Source: an uncultured Acetatifactor sp. (lineage in GTDB: Bacteria; Bacillota; Clostridia; Lachnospirales; Lachnospiraceae). From it: 39,140 nucleotides of DNA. This document shows positions 1 through 7,800 of the stretch, piece after piece. The stretch covers positions 16,671 through 55,810 of the forward strand of contig NZ_CAJUCP010000036.1 of NCBI RefSeq assembly GCF_910585425.1, read 5' to 3'. Position 1 is the first letter of the stretch. Each line of letters begins with the position of its first letter. Position numbers and translations under genes: made by a program. Below the pieces are notes generated by a model. It was not told where the DNA came from, did no database searches, and was given only the letters and a program-made list of their open reading frames with translations.

Positions 1-126
1 CACTGCCCCGCATCCTCACGGCTCCGGCTCCCGTACTCCCCGCAAGGCCCCGCATCCTCACAGCTCCGGTTCCTTTCCTCTCCGCACTGACCCATATCCT
101 CGTAGCTCCAGCTCCCATACTCTCCG
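1..126 (-). repeat. In-frame 42 bp tandem repeat (minisatellite) inside the GT2 gene
   Basis: Three consecutive 42 bp units (1-42, 43-84, 85-126) are visible, with a degraded start of another at about 127. Each ends CTCCG or CCCCG on the plus strand. They encode 14-residue units of the pattern CGEYGSxSxEDxGx, with a divergent middle unit reading CGEERNRSCEDAGP. Units 1 and 3 match each other best, so the higher-order period may be 84 bp. The array continues past the left edge, so copy number is unknown. A 42 bp period keeps the frame, so gain or loss of copies would change length without a frameshift. Confidence 0.9.
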
Positions 127-692
127 CAAGGCCCCGGGCTCTCCTGCCCGCAGATTCCCATCCCCCGCTCCCGATACCACCCGTTCCGATACGCCAGCAC
201 CATCCCGGGCCACTGATATTTGCGGAAAATCTCCCGGAGCCCCACCTGCCGCAGCTTCCCTGTGCCCAAGCTGTGGGAAGGCGCCATCACGGCGTGGATC
301 CTCTCGCCCTCCCCGTCCATCAGCCCGAACTTGCACGCCAGCACCTCCGCCTCCGGATGCTCCTCCAGCACTGCGCACATCCGTTCCAGCTTCGTCTCCG
401 CCCATACATCATCCTGATCCGCCAGGAATACCACATCCCCGGCACACAGCCCCATCACATAATAAAAATTCCCCGGATACCCCCTGTTTTCCCCATTACA
501 ATACAGCCTCCAGCTTTCCTGCAGGCCATTCCTCTCTATGAACAGCCGGACAATCTCCACCGTCCTGTCTGTGGAACAGTCATCGCAGAGAATGACCTCC
601 TCCGCCTTTCTCGTCTGCCCCAGGATGGAATCCAGCTGCTCTTCAATATATTTTTCTCCATTATAAATCCCCATGCACACAGATACCGTCAT
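1..692 (-). CDS. Glycosyltransferase family 2, 3' end cut by window edge
   Basis: The frame is open from an ATG at 692 to the left edge, so the C-terminus is missing. A GGAGG lies 5 bases before the ATG. The start MTVSVCMGIYNGE, then CDDCSTD and FLADQDDVW, are the nucleotide-binding and metal-binding landmarks of GT-A family 2 transferases, similar to rhamnosyltransferase-type enzymes that act on lipid-linked sugars at the inner membrane face. After WPGMVLAYRNGWYRERG (about residues 159-175) the family would normally lead into the HD-containing acceptor region. Here the protein runs instead into a Cys/Gly/Glu-rich 14-residue repeat that continues off the window. The acceptor and sugar cannot be told. 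The GT2 call is firm; whether the enzyme remains functional with the insert is unknown. Confidence 0.85.
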   Translation of the reverse strand, partial: MTVSVCMGIYNGEKYIEEQLDSILGQTRKAEEVILCDDCSTDRTVEIVRLFIERNGLQESWRLYCNGENRGYPGNFYYVMGLCAGDVVFLADQDDVWAETKLERMCAVLEEHPEAEVLACKFGLMDGEGERIHAVMAPSHSLGTGKLRQVGLREIFRKYQWPGMVLAYRNGWYRERGMGICGQESPGPCGEYGSWSYEDMGQCGEERNRSCEDAGPCGEYGSRSREDAGQ

Positions 693-796
693 GCCAACCT
701 CCGGCCCTTCTCCTGTATACGCCTTGCATCATGTTCCCGACAGGTATTCCCGCCAGCCTCTGCCAGGATTCCTCCATAACTCCTGGAAAAAGAGGC

Positions 797-1897
797 CTAA
801 CACCCCCCAAACACCCTCAGATACTCTCCCACCACATTCCGCAGCTCATACCCCTCGAACGCCACCCGCTCATCCGGAAGCGCCAACGCCTCGTCGATCT
901 TCTCCGCCCATTCCTCCGCGTCATAAGGCTTCTCCACGTACACAGCCTTCCCCTGGGTCACTTCCTCCAGGCAGCTCTCCTGCGTCATCACCACCCGTTT
1001 CCCTCTGCGCATGGCCTCGATAGGCGGCATGCCGAATCCCTCGAACACGCTGGGGAACAAGAACAGCCTGCAGTTCTCATAGAGGCAGTCCCTTACTTTA
1101 TCAGATACAAAGCCGGTGTCGATCACCAGCTCCCCTATCCCCCATTTCGCTGCCGCCCCGTCAAAAGCAGCCTTGTCCCCTCCCACGCCGCTTATGACCA
1201 GGGGCCTCTCCTCCCCCCTGCGCTTTCGCACAGCCATGGCCTCCAGCAGCGTCTCCAGGTTCTTATGGGGCAGCATGGAGCTGACGCAATAAAAATAATC
1301 TTTCCTCTGAATTCCGTATTTTTCCATCAAAGTCCCCACCGGCATATCCGATGCCTTCGTCTCCACCGGATTATAGATGACGGAGCACTTCTTGGACGCC
1401 ACCGGATAATGGCACGTCAAATCCTCCCTGCAGTATTCCGATATGGTGACCACATGGGCGGAGGCCCTGCAGGCATGCCTCCACATACATTTCAGGAACA
1501 CCCTTCTGCCCGCCGAAAAATACTCCGGATAGTGGAGCGCCTGCAGATCATGTATCACGCTGACATAGGGAATGCCGCTGCCATAGGTCAAAGGCATGCT
1601 GTACACCGGAATGAACATCACATCGATTCCCAGCCGCCTGGCAACCCTGTCCAGATGCAGGTTCTCCCACAGAATCCGCTTCGGCTGGCTGGCGGACTCC
1701 ACCGGCAGCGCCAGCCGCTCCATATTGGCATACCGGTCATAGGACGCGAAGCTTTCCCCGTTATCCCCTGACACCAGCAATACATACGTATTGGCCTTAT
1801 CATACTGCCCAAAGCCCTCCATCAGGTTCCTGATATAGGACTCCGTCCCCCCGCAAATCCCCGGCCGAACCCACAGCAGATCAATCCCTATCTTCAT
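797..1897 (-). CDS. Glycosyltransferase family 4 (GT-B)
   Basis: This is a 366-residue GT-B glycosyltransferase of the group 1/family 4 type. The start MKIGIDLLW at 1897 is preceded by AGGGGG, whereas an in-frame extension to 2002 has neither a site nor family-like sequence. N-terminal landmarks are GGTESYIRNL and the VIHDLQAL acceptor-domain motif. The C-terminal half has SMLPHKNLETLLEA and LFPSVFEGFGMPPIEAM, the EX7E-type donor-binding block of the family. It probably adds a sugar from an NDP-sugar to the lipid-linked repeat unit in the cytoplasm. It sits between two GT2 genes in the same direction. Donor and linkage are not readable from sequence. Confidence 0.9.
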   Translation of the reverse strand: MKIGIDLLWVRPGICGGTESYIRNLMEGFGQYDKANTYVLLVSGDNGESFASYDRYANMERLALPVESASQPKRILWENLHLDRVARRLGIDVMFIPVYSMPLTYGSGIPYVSVIHDLQALHYPEYFSAGRRVFLKCMWRHACRASAHVVTISEYCREDLTCHYPVASKKCSVIYNPVETKASDMPVGTLMEKYGIQRKDYFYCVSSMLPHKNLETLLEAMAVRKRRGEERPLVISGVGGDKAAFDGAAAKWGIGELVIDTGFVSDKVRDCLYENCRLFLFPSVFEGFGMPPIEAMRRGKRVVMTQESCLEEVTQGKAVYVEKPYDAEEWAEKIDEALALPDERVAFEGYELRNVVGEYLRVFGGC

Positions 1898-2002
1898 CTT
1901 ATCCCCCTGGCCGCGTCCGGCGGCACATGCAGCAGAACATTTTCGTCCGCGCAGCCAAGAGGTTCCACGCCCCTCCTGGCCGCTTAGAGAATCTGTGCGC
2001 AC

Positions 2003-2746
2003 TCACCCAAAGACCATCTTCACGCACTCAATGGCAACACATTCCACCAAATACCACCTACTATACCCATTCGCCCGATAACACCACACATACCGGTCCC
2101 GAATCCTCCGCAAAGCCTCCCTCAGGCTCTTGCGGTTGCTGACCCCTCCCATGCGGAAGTTCGCCAGCACCTTTCCCAGCGTCCTGACCCGATACCCTTC
2201 CCTCACCAGCTGCAGATAGCACCCATAATCGTCGTGGATCCCCCGGTTCCGGAAGGGATGCCTCTTATACACCTGCGCCTCCACGAACATGGTGGGATGG
2301 TTCCAGTCCCTGGAGGTCTGGAACCTGCGCAGCCTGGCTTTTTTCACGAAGCAGCTCCCGTCCGCCCTGTGCAGTCTGATATCCGAGAACAGCAAATCGC
2401 ACCCGCCCTTCTCGAACTCCCCCAGCACCGTCTCTACCGCATCCGGCTCATACCAGTCGTCGCTGTTCAGGATTCCAATCACATCCCCGGTGGCCATCCG
2501 TATCCCCTTGTTCATGGCGTCATAGATGCCCCCGTCCCTCTCCGAAAGCACGCGGAGCCGGATTCCCTTCCGCTCCATCCGCTCCCGGTAGCTCTCCGCC
2601 ACGGCCACCGTGCCGTCCGTGGAAGCCCCATCGATAATCAGATACTCGATCTCCGTACAGGTCTGGTCCAGCACCGATTCCATGGTGGCCCCAAGGGTCT
2701 TCTCGCTGTTGTAGGTCACGGTCACAATGCTCACTGTCTTATGCAT
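2003..2746 (-). CDS. Glycosyltransferase family 2 (WcaA-like)
   Basis: This 247-residue GT-A enzyme starts VSIVTVTYNSEKTL, followed by IDGASTDGT and LNSDDWY, the DXD-type metal site. The stretch SERDGGIYDAMNKG is typical of the WcaA/colanic-acid-type subgroup of GT2. WNHPTMFV and DDYGCYLQL later in the protein fit the acceptor-side region. Its start overlaps the end of the SDR gene by 8 bases, so the two are probably translationally coupled. It is expected to act in the cytoplasm on an undecaprenyl-linked glycan. The sugar is unknown. Confidence 0.9.
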   Translation of the reverse strand: MHKTVSIVTVTYNSEKTLGATMESVLDQTCTEIEYLIIDGASTDGTVAVAESYRERMERKGIRLRVLSERDGGIYDAMNKGIRMATGDVIGILNSDDWYEPDAVETVLGEFEKGGCDLLFSDIRLHRADGSCFVKKARLRRFQTSRDWNHPTMFVEAQVYKRHPFRNRGIHDDYGCYLQLVREGYRVRTLGKVLANFRMGGVSNRKSLREALRRIRDRYVWCYRANGYSRWYLVECVAIECVKMVFG

Positions 2747-3632
2747 CCCGGCTCTCCGTCAGATGCACGGATTCCCGGAACCCGTACACCCTGTATTCTT
2801 CCCTGTAGTCGCTCATTTCCTTCTCGTAGACCATGTTTCCAAAGGCCTTGTCCACCAGGCCTCCCAGCTTCCCCCCTATTTTGCCCAGCAGCCACAGGGC
2901 CGGATGGAAGATTCCTGTCAAACGGATCCTCTTCCCATGCTCCGCCGCGATCGCCGCCACCATGTCAGCGGTGCGCACGTACTCTTCATTCTGGGGATAG
3001 AAAATCCCCCTCTCCCCGTTCTCCACCATCAGCTCCACGAACCTGCACAGATTCCCAATGTAGAGCATGCTCCGCTGGTTCTCCTCCTTTGGAAAAAAGG
3101 GGAGCTTCACCGCCAGCTTTGCCAGAAGCGGATAATTCCCCTTTGAACCCTTCCCGTATATCATGGGCGGCCGCAGGATGACTACACGGAACCCGTCATC
3201 CTCCAGCTCCCTTAAGCCCTTCTCCGCCCGGACCTTGCTGTCCCCATAGAAGTTAGCCGGGGCTAACGGAGTGTCCCGGCCAATCACCTTCCGCTTCCCG
3301 ATTCCCGCGCTGTCCCCGTACACGATGATGCTGCTCATGAAAATGAACTGCCCCACCCCTTCCGCCTTTGCCTTCCTGGCGCACTCCACGGCCAGGTCAC
3401 AGTTCACCTTATAGTACAGCTCCTTCGTCTCCTCCGACACCTTCCCCACATCCGCATGGGCCAGCCCCGCCACATGGAAGACGCTGTCGTATCCGTGAAA
3501 ATCATGTCCCTGCCAGGCCCCGTCCCGCATGCCCAGCGTCTCTGTGACGATAGAATCGGAACGTCCAGCTATCCAGCTCTCAAAGGCAGTGCCGATATAG
3601 CTCCCCGCCCCGGTAATCAAGACTCTCTTCAT
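2739..3632 (-). CDS. NAD-dependent SDR reductase/epimerase (WbpV-like candidate)
   Basis: This is a 297-residue extended short-chain dehydrogenase. The start at 3632 is chosen because GGAAGGAGG precedes it and MKRVLITGAGSYIG begins the Rossmann fold. The nucleotide loop GAGSYIG is at residues 8-14, a serine pair in FMSSIIVYG at 100-101, and the YGDSK catalytic Tyr/Lys at 129 and 133. It lies just downstream of a 4,6-dehydratase and a small phosphoglycosyl transferase. That trio resembles the UDP-QuiNAc/FucNAc sets (dehydratase, 4-ketoreductase, initiating transferase) of Gram-negative O-antigen loci. I infer reduction of a UDP-4-keto-6-deoxy-HexNAc; a plain 4-epimerase is the main alternative. 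Confidence 0.8.
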   Translation of the reverse strand: MKRVLITGAGSYIGTAFESWIAGRSDSIVTETLGMRDGAWQGHDFHGYDSVFHVAGLAHADVGKVSEETKELYYKVNCDLAVECARKAKAEGVGQFIFMSSIIVYGDSAGIGKRKVIGRDTPLAPANFYGDSKVRAEKGLRELEDDGFRVVILRPPMIYGKGSKGNYPLLAKLAVKLPFFPKEENQRSMLYIGNLCRFVELMVENGERGIFYPQNEEYVRTADMVAAIAAEHGKRIRLTGIFHPALWLLGKIGGKLGGLVDKAFGNMVYEKEMSDYREEYRVYGFRESVHLTESRDA

Positions 3633-3895
3633 CCCGGCCCCTCCTTCCGCGCGCTGCATTCCCTGTATCCCGTACAAACTCAGGCTTCGGCCGCCTCAGC
3701 TCTCCTCCGCTGTACAGACGCGCACAGCAGCTGCCCCGCCCTGCATGGCTTCCCTTCCAATCCTCTTCGCCGCTTCCGGCCACGGCGCAGCGCCTTCCGT
3801 TCTGTCCGTCCCCGGATTTCCGCGTCCTGCACAGCCACTGATTCCTCGTTAAATCAATACACCGATGTGTCGGCGCGGCGCCCTCGGCTGGCCCT

Positions 3896-5767
3896 TCACT
3901 CCGCATCGCCCTCCGCTCGATATGTGCCCACAATCTCCCGAATCTCCCGCCGGATATCCGAGGACTCCTTCTTCGCGGCGGCAATCAGCTTCTCCAGCTG
4001 CCTCTCGAAAATCTCCTCATTGAAATAAGTCGGTTTTTCGATGAAAATCATCCTGTTCGCCGTCTTCTCCAGGTTCTCCTGCTGTATCAAAAGCTCCTCG
4101 TACATCTTCTCCCCCGGCCGCAGCCCGGTGAACCTGATCTCAATGTCCTCCCCGGGCCGATACCCCGAAAGCTTGATCAGGTTCACTGCCAGATCCAGGA
4201 TCTTCATAGGCTCCCCCATGTCCAGGACGAATATCTCCCCGCCCCTGGCATAGGCCCCCGCCTGCAGCACCAAAGACACGGCCTCCGGGATGGTCATGAA
4301 ATAGCGGATGATCTCCGGATCCGTCACCGTCACCGGGCCGCCCTCCGCAATCTGCTGCTTGAACAGCGGGATCACGCTTCCATTGCTCCCCAGCACGTTC
4401 CCGAACCGCACCGCCACGAAATTCGTCCCGGATTTCCGGTTCATCATCTGGACGATCATCTCGCAGATGCGCTTGGAGGCCCCCATCACATTGGCAGGGT
4501 TCACCGCCTTGTCCGTGGATATCAGCACGAACCTGTCCACGCCGTACCTGTCCGCAGCCGTGGCGATTTTGTAGGTCCCCATCACATTGTTCTTGATGGC
4601 CTCGTTGGGACTGTCCTCCATCAGGGGCACATGCTTGTGGGCCGCCGCGTGGTACACGATCTCAGGCCGATATGTCTCAAAAATCGAATTTACGCGATTG
4701 GTATTGCGCACAGACCCTATCAGCACCACCAGGTTCAGCTCCGGATATCTGCGTATCAGCTCCTGCTGTATCTCATAGGCGTTGTTCTCATAGATGTCCA
4801 GGATGATCAGCTTCCTGGGGCTGTGGGCAGCTATCTGCCTGCACAGCTCCCCGCCGATGGAGCCTCCCCCGCCGGTGACCAGCACCACCCGGTCCCTGAC
4901 ATAGCCCAGGACCTCCTCCGAATTAATCTCTATGGGCTCCCGCCCCAGGAGGTCCTCTATCTCCACTTCCTTTAGGGCGGACACGGACACGTCCCCGTTG
5001 ATCAGCTGGTAGGTGCCGGGCACTGTCCGCAGCTTGCACCCGGATTCCTTGCATATGTCCAGGATTTCCTTCTTGGTCTGGGTATTGGCCGAGGGAATGG
5101 CGAAGATGATCTCATCGATCCCGTACTGCTCCACCGCGTCCAGGATGCAGTCCCTGCCCCCCACGATGGGGACGCCACGCATGAGCTTTCCGTGGCAGCC
5201 TGGCTGGTCGTCGATGATGCACCTGGCGCACAGGTTCAGGTACTGGCTGCTCTCCAGCTCCTTCAGGATCATGTTGCAGGCCGCCCCGGCCCCGATGATC
5301 ATGGTGCTGACCTTCTGCTTGCGCTCCACCATGCTGGCCCGCTTATTGTTGATGATGCGCAGGATCCGGTATCCGAACCGGATGCAGCAGGTGGCCGTGG
5401 TCAGCAGGAAGCAGTACAGCACATAGTAGCTCCTGGGCATCCTGTTCCCCGTGGCGGAGCAGAAGATAAGCTGGGCCAGGGAGGCGCAGACGGCGGCCAT
5501 GATGATATTGATCAGCTCATTGGCGCTGGCGTATCGCCATACGCTTTTATAAAGTTTCCATATAACAAAAAAAGACAATGTCATCAGGACATTGGGCACC
5601 ATGATATTCTCATAGCTTTGCAGAAAGACAGGGTCTATGCTCTGAAAGCTGAATTCATACCGGATATACAGCGCTCCGAAGGATGTCACCACGATACACA
5701 TGATGTCCATCAGCACCAGCGCGATGATTCGATTCAGCGGAATCTTCGAGAACTTCCTGATCTCCAT
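3896..5767 (-). CDS. Membrane-anchored UDP-HexNAc 4,6-dehydratase (PglF/CapD/WbpM type)
   Basis: A 623-residue protein with about four N-terminal membrane segments (roughly residues 10-135), a first Rossmann-like domain starting MIIGAGAACN, and a C-terminal extended SDR domain. The cofactor loop TGGGGSIG is at about 298-305. The active site reads STDKAVNPANVMGASKR (about 417-433), with Met in place of the usual SDR tyrosine and Lys retained. That Ser-Met-Lys arrangement is known for PglF/WbpM-type dehydratases. It converts a UDP-N-acetylhexosamine to its 4-keto-6-deoxy form at the membrane. The start at 5767 follows AGGAGAGGGGG. The small transferase ends 28 bases upstream, consistent with co-transcription and matched substrates. 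A 263-base gap before the SDR gene shows no clear gene. Confidence 0.93.
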   Translation of the reverse strand: MEIRKFSKIPLNRIIALVLMDIMCIVVTSFGALYIRYEFSFQSIDPVFLQSYENIMVPNVLMTLSFFVIWKLYKSVWRYASANELINIIMAAVCASLAQLIFCSATGNRMPRSYYVLYCFLLTTATCCIRFGYRILRIINNKRASMVERKQKVSTMIIGAGAACNMILKELESSQYLNLCARCIIDDQPGCHGKLMRGVPIVGGRDCILDAVEQYGIDEIIFAIPSANTQTKKEILDICKESGCKLRTVPGTYQLINGDVSVSALKEVEIEDLLGREPIEINSEEVLGYVRDRVVLVTGGGGSIGGELCRQIAAHSPRKLIILDIYENNAYEIQQELIRRYPELNLVVLIGSVRNTNRVNSIFETYRPEIVYHAAAHKHVPLMEDSPNEAIKNNVMGTYKIATAADRYGVDRFVLISTDKAVNPANVMGASKRICEMIVQMMNRKSGTNFVAVRFGNVLGSNGSVIPLFKQQIAEGGPVTVTDPEIIRYFMTIPEAVSLVLQAGAYARGGEIFVLDMGEPMKILDLAVNLIKLSGYRPGEDIEIRFTGLRPGEKMYEELLIQQENLEKTANRMIFIEKPTYFNEEIFERQLEKLIAAAKKESSDIRREIREIVGTYRAEGDAE

Positions 5768-5795
5768 TGCATCCCCCTCTCCTGTACCTCGCATG

Positions 5796-6404
5796 TCAAT
5801 GCTTCTTCTCTTCCAGCGTACCGGTTCCGCCCTCCACCACACCGTCCTGCCGCACCACGGAAGCCACGGTCCTGACCAGGCATCTTATGTCCATGGCAAA
5901 TCCCATCTTTTCCACATATTCCCCGTCCAGCTTCGCCTTCACGGGAATGGGCAGCTCGTCCCGGCCATTGACCTGGGCCCAGCCGGTGAGGCCCGGGAGC
6001 ACGTCATTGGCCCCGTACTTGTCCCGCTCCTCGATCAGATCGTACTGGTTCCACAGCGCGGGCCTGGGGCCTACGATGGCCATGTCCCCCTTCAGGATAT
6101 TGATAATCTGGGGCAGCTCGTCCAGGCTGCTCTTGCGCAGGAACCTGCCCACCTTAGTAATATACTGCTCAGGATTCTCCAAAAGATGCGTGGGCATGTC
6201 CTTGGGCGTGTCGATCCGCATGGTGCGGAATTTCAGGATATGGAAATGCGTCTTGTGGATGCCCACCCTCTTCTGCCTGAAGAGCACGGGTCCTCTGGAA
6301 TCCAGCTTGATGGCTGCCACCAGTATCAGGAATACCGGTGACAGCACGATCATGCCAAGCAATGCCAGGATTCTGTCGATGATTTTTTTTGCTGTAACGT
6401 ACAT
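5796..6404 (-). CDS. Small monotopic phosphoglycosyl transferase (PglC-like)
   Basis: At 202 residues this is the minimal catalytic size of the bacterial sugar transferase family. One N-terminal hydrophobic segment (about 10-32) ends in the SP turn expected of a re-entrant membrane helix. FRQKRVG, LKFRTM, the catalytic Asp-Glu dyad in SLDELPQ (residues 95-96), GDMAIVGPRP and PGLTGWAQVNGRD follow in the usual order. It transfers a sugar phosphate from UDP-sugar to undecaprenyl phosphate, starting glycan assembly. Pairing with the dehydratase points to a 6-deoxy-HexNAc donor, by inference. GAGGTAG precedes the ATG. A second, larger initiating transferase is at 17763..19220. Confidence 0.93.
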   Translation of the reverse strand: MYVTAKKIIDRILALLGMIVLSPVFLILVAAIKLDSRGPVLFRQKRVGIHKTHFHILKFRTMRIDTPKDMPTHLLENPEQYITKVGRFLRKSSLDELPQIINILKGDMAIVGPRPALWNQYDLIEERDKYGANDVLPGLTGWAQVNGRDELPIPVKAKLDGEYVEKMGFAMDIRCLVRTVASVVRQDGVVEGGTGTLEEKKH

Positions 6405-6456
6405 TCGTCTACCTCACAGGTTTCGGTTCGGACAGACCTCCAATTGTATCCAAATC

Positions 6457-7488
6457 TTACATCAGATCCGGCGACCAGCCGATATCCGTATCTCCGCCAG
6501 GCGTAGGCGTATCCTCCGGCGGCTCCGGCGTAGGATCCGGTGTGGGCTGGGGCGTAGGCTGCGGCGTCTGTGCAGGAGGCTGCGCCGGCGGCGGGTTCTG
6601 CGCAGGAGGATTCTGCGCCGGGGGCTGGGGCGTAGGATCCGGTGTGGGCTCCGGCGTAGGATCCGGGGCCTGCACAGGCGGCTTTTGCGTCGTCTGGGGC
6701 TTCTGGGTGGGGGTAGGCGTAGGTGTGGGCGCAATCTCCCCGTTCCCGTCATATGTCACAGTGGTGACCTTATAGTCGAAGTTCTCCCGGTTGGTCCACA
6801 TGTCGAAGGCCTCCCCGGGCCCTCCCGTGTATTCGGATTTCGTGTATTCCCCCACCGTGATTCCGGCGGCATAGGTTCCCTGCTCCCGCTGGATGCGGCC
6901 GCTCTCGCCGTCGAACAGCCATGTCTCGAAGGCTCCCTCATACTTCCCGTCCGCCACGCCGGTCTGCAGCAGCCATGTAGTCTCTCCGGACTGCTTCAGC
7001 ACCAGCACGCTTCCGTCCTCTCCTTCAAAGTATACATTTGCATACGGTTCTCCGTCAATATCGTAGCCAAGCTGCATGGTCAGCAGCACATCCTCTCCCT
7101 TTTGCAGGGAATAGCTTCTGCTGCCCTCGTAGATTCCCTGGCACATGGCCTCCAGCCATCCTTCCCCGCTTATCATATGGATGCCCTCGCCCACATATTC
7201 CGCGATCTCCAGATTCTGGTGCAGGGTGGTCATGGCCTCCAGCATGGCGGCCTCCTCCTGGGCGGTGAGCTGGCCCGTCTGATACCGCAGCCCGATCTCC
7301 GGCTCCGGTTCCGGCGTAGACGTAGGCTCCGGGGTCTCGTCCACCAGCCCGCTCACATCCACCGGCTCCACCGGGCTGCCCACGCTCTCGCTGGACGCTC
7401 CGCCCGTCTCAGTGCCGTCCCCGCATCCCGCCAGCAAAGCCAGCGGCAGGATACAGGCTCCTATTCTGTATCTCCACTTTCTACTCAT
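6457..7488 (-). CDS. Proline-rich lipoprotein of unknown function
   Basis: A 343-residue protein with a type II signal peptide: basic start MSRKWRYR, hydrophobic core and LLAGC lipobox with Cys22. A short acidic/Pro-Glu linker follows. Residues 65-250 form a globular region with repeated G-x-Y/W patterns (for example GKYEGAFETWLFDG and GTYAAGITVGEYT), somewhat like MORN strands. Residues 253-330 are a Pro/Thr/Gln low-complexity tail that could span the wall, and the protein ends DIGWSPDLM. I do not recognise a named family. Its place between a glucosaminidase and the polysaccharide genes suggests a cell-envelope role. GGGAGG lies before the ATG. Confidence 0.8.
   Translation of the reverse strand: MSRKWRYRIGACILPLALLAGCGDGTETGGASSESVGSPVEPVDVSGLVDETPEPTSTPEPEPEIGLRYQTGQLTAQEEAAMLEAMTTLHQNLEIAEYVGEGIHMISGEGWLEAMCQGIYEGSRSYSLQKGEDVLLTMQLGYDIDGEPYANVYFEGEDGSVLVLKQSGETTWLLQTGVADGKYEGAFETWLFDGESGRIQREQGTYAAGITVGEYTKSEYTGGPGEAFDMWTNRENFDYKVTTVTYDGNGEIAPTPTPTPTQKPQTTQKPPVQAPDPTPEPTPDPTPQPPAQNPPAQNPPPAQPPAQTPQPTPQPTPDPTPEPPEDTPTPGGDTDIGWSPDLM
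6499..6732 (-). repeat. Pro/Thr/Gln low-complexity coding repeat
   Basis: This stretch encodes residues 253-330 of the lipoprotein. It is made of TPTP, PTPDPTPEP, PPAQNPPAQNPP and similar short units, with GGCGTAGG-like nucleotide words recurring on the plus strand. It resembles wall-spanning proline linkers of Gram-positive surface proteins. Confidence 0.85.
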
Positions 7489-7515
7489 AATATCCTCCCA
7501 ATTTTTATCTATATC

Positions 7516-7635
7516 CTCTCGGAATCTCCAGGCCGCATATCACGCGGCTTTAGCAGCTCCTTTGGAGCGGTTCCCCCGCTTTTCCAGGTGCCCTCCTGCC
7601 ACAATGCCTGACTCTGCTTTCTGAAATTCCGAGAG
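7516..7635 (-). repeat. Structured repeat element, copy 2 (downstream copy)
   Basis: The 120 bp element is bounded by a perfect 10 bp inverted repeat, CTCTCGGAAT (7516-7525) and ATTCCGAGAG (7626-7635). Inside are two more stems: GCCGC/GCGGC around ATATCAC (7532-7548) and GCTCC/GGAGC around TTT (7556-7568). The conserved word TTCCCCCGCTTTTCCAGG is at 7571-7588. Read on the minus strand it lies directly upstream of the lipoprotein start, so it would be in that transcript's leader. A TTATCTATATCC flank recalls the TTATCTGTACC flank of the neighbouring copy. It could be a structured RNA or a palindromic mobile repeat. Confidence 0.75.
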
Positions 7636-7650
7636 CCTATTATCTGTACC

Positions 7651-7767
7651 TTCCCGGAATCTCCAGGCGCATATCACGCCATCCGGAGCTCCGCTGAGCC
7701 GATTCCCCCGCTTTTCCAGGCGCTGTCCGGGTTCCATGCCGGATTCCGCTTCCATGGATTCCGAGAG
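7651..7767 (-). repeat. Structured repeat element, copy 1 (upstream copy)
   Basis: This second copy lies 132-135 bp from the first. Its ends, TTCCCGGAAT (7651-7660) and ATTCCGAGAG (7758-7767), still pair if one G-U wobble is allowed on the minus-strand RNA. The internal stems are kept with changed bases: GGCG/CGCC around CATATCA (7666-7680) and GCTC/GAGC around CGCT (7688-7699). The long conserved word is at 7703-7720. Stem bases differ between copies while pairing is kept, which favours selection on, or an origin from, a folded structure. TTATCTGTACC and TTTCTGTACC flank it. The 312-base gap 7489..7800 holds nothing else I can identify. Confidence 0.75.
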
Positions 7768-7800
7768 CCTGTTTCTGTACCTTACTGCGCAGGCGGCAGC

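Noticed and set aside
1..126. 42 bp repeats considered as a CRISPR array or direct-repeat origin
   Set aside because: There are no unique spacers, and the units are in frame with the glycosyltransferase.
58..405. Minus-strand frame with a Gly-rich product at the left edge
   Set aside because: It is out of frame with the GT2 that runs from 692 to the edge, which has the family motifs and ribosome site.
3633..3895. Possible extra gene between the dehydratase and SDR genes
   Set aside because: Only short or overlapping frames without a good site or family-like sequence are present.
7540..7755. A 71-codon minus-strand frame running through both structured repeats
   Set aside because: No Shine-Dalgarno precedes its ATG, its two halves only repeat the element, and base changes between copies preserve stems rather than protein. 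The 132 bp period being a multiple of three explains why the frame stays open.
7516..7767. Assignment of the tandem element to ydaO (c-di-AMP) or tandem glycine riboswitches
   Set aside because: A GGGGGAA word recalls ydaO and the tandem layout recalls glycine, but the other conserved blocks of either class are missing.
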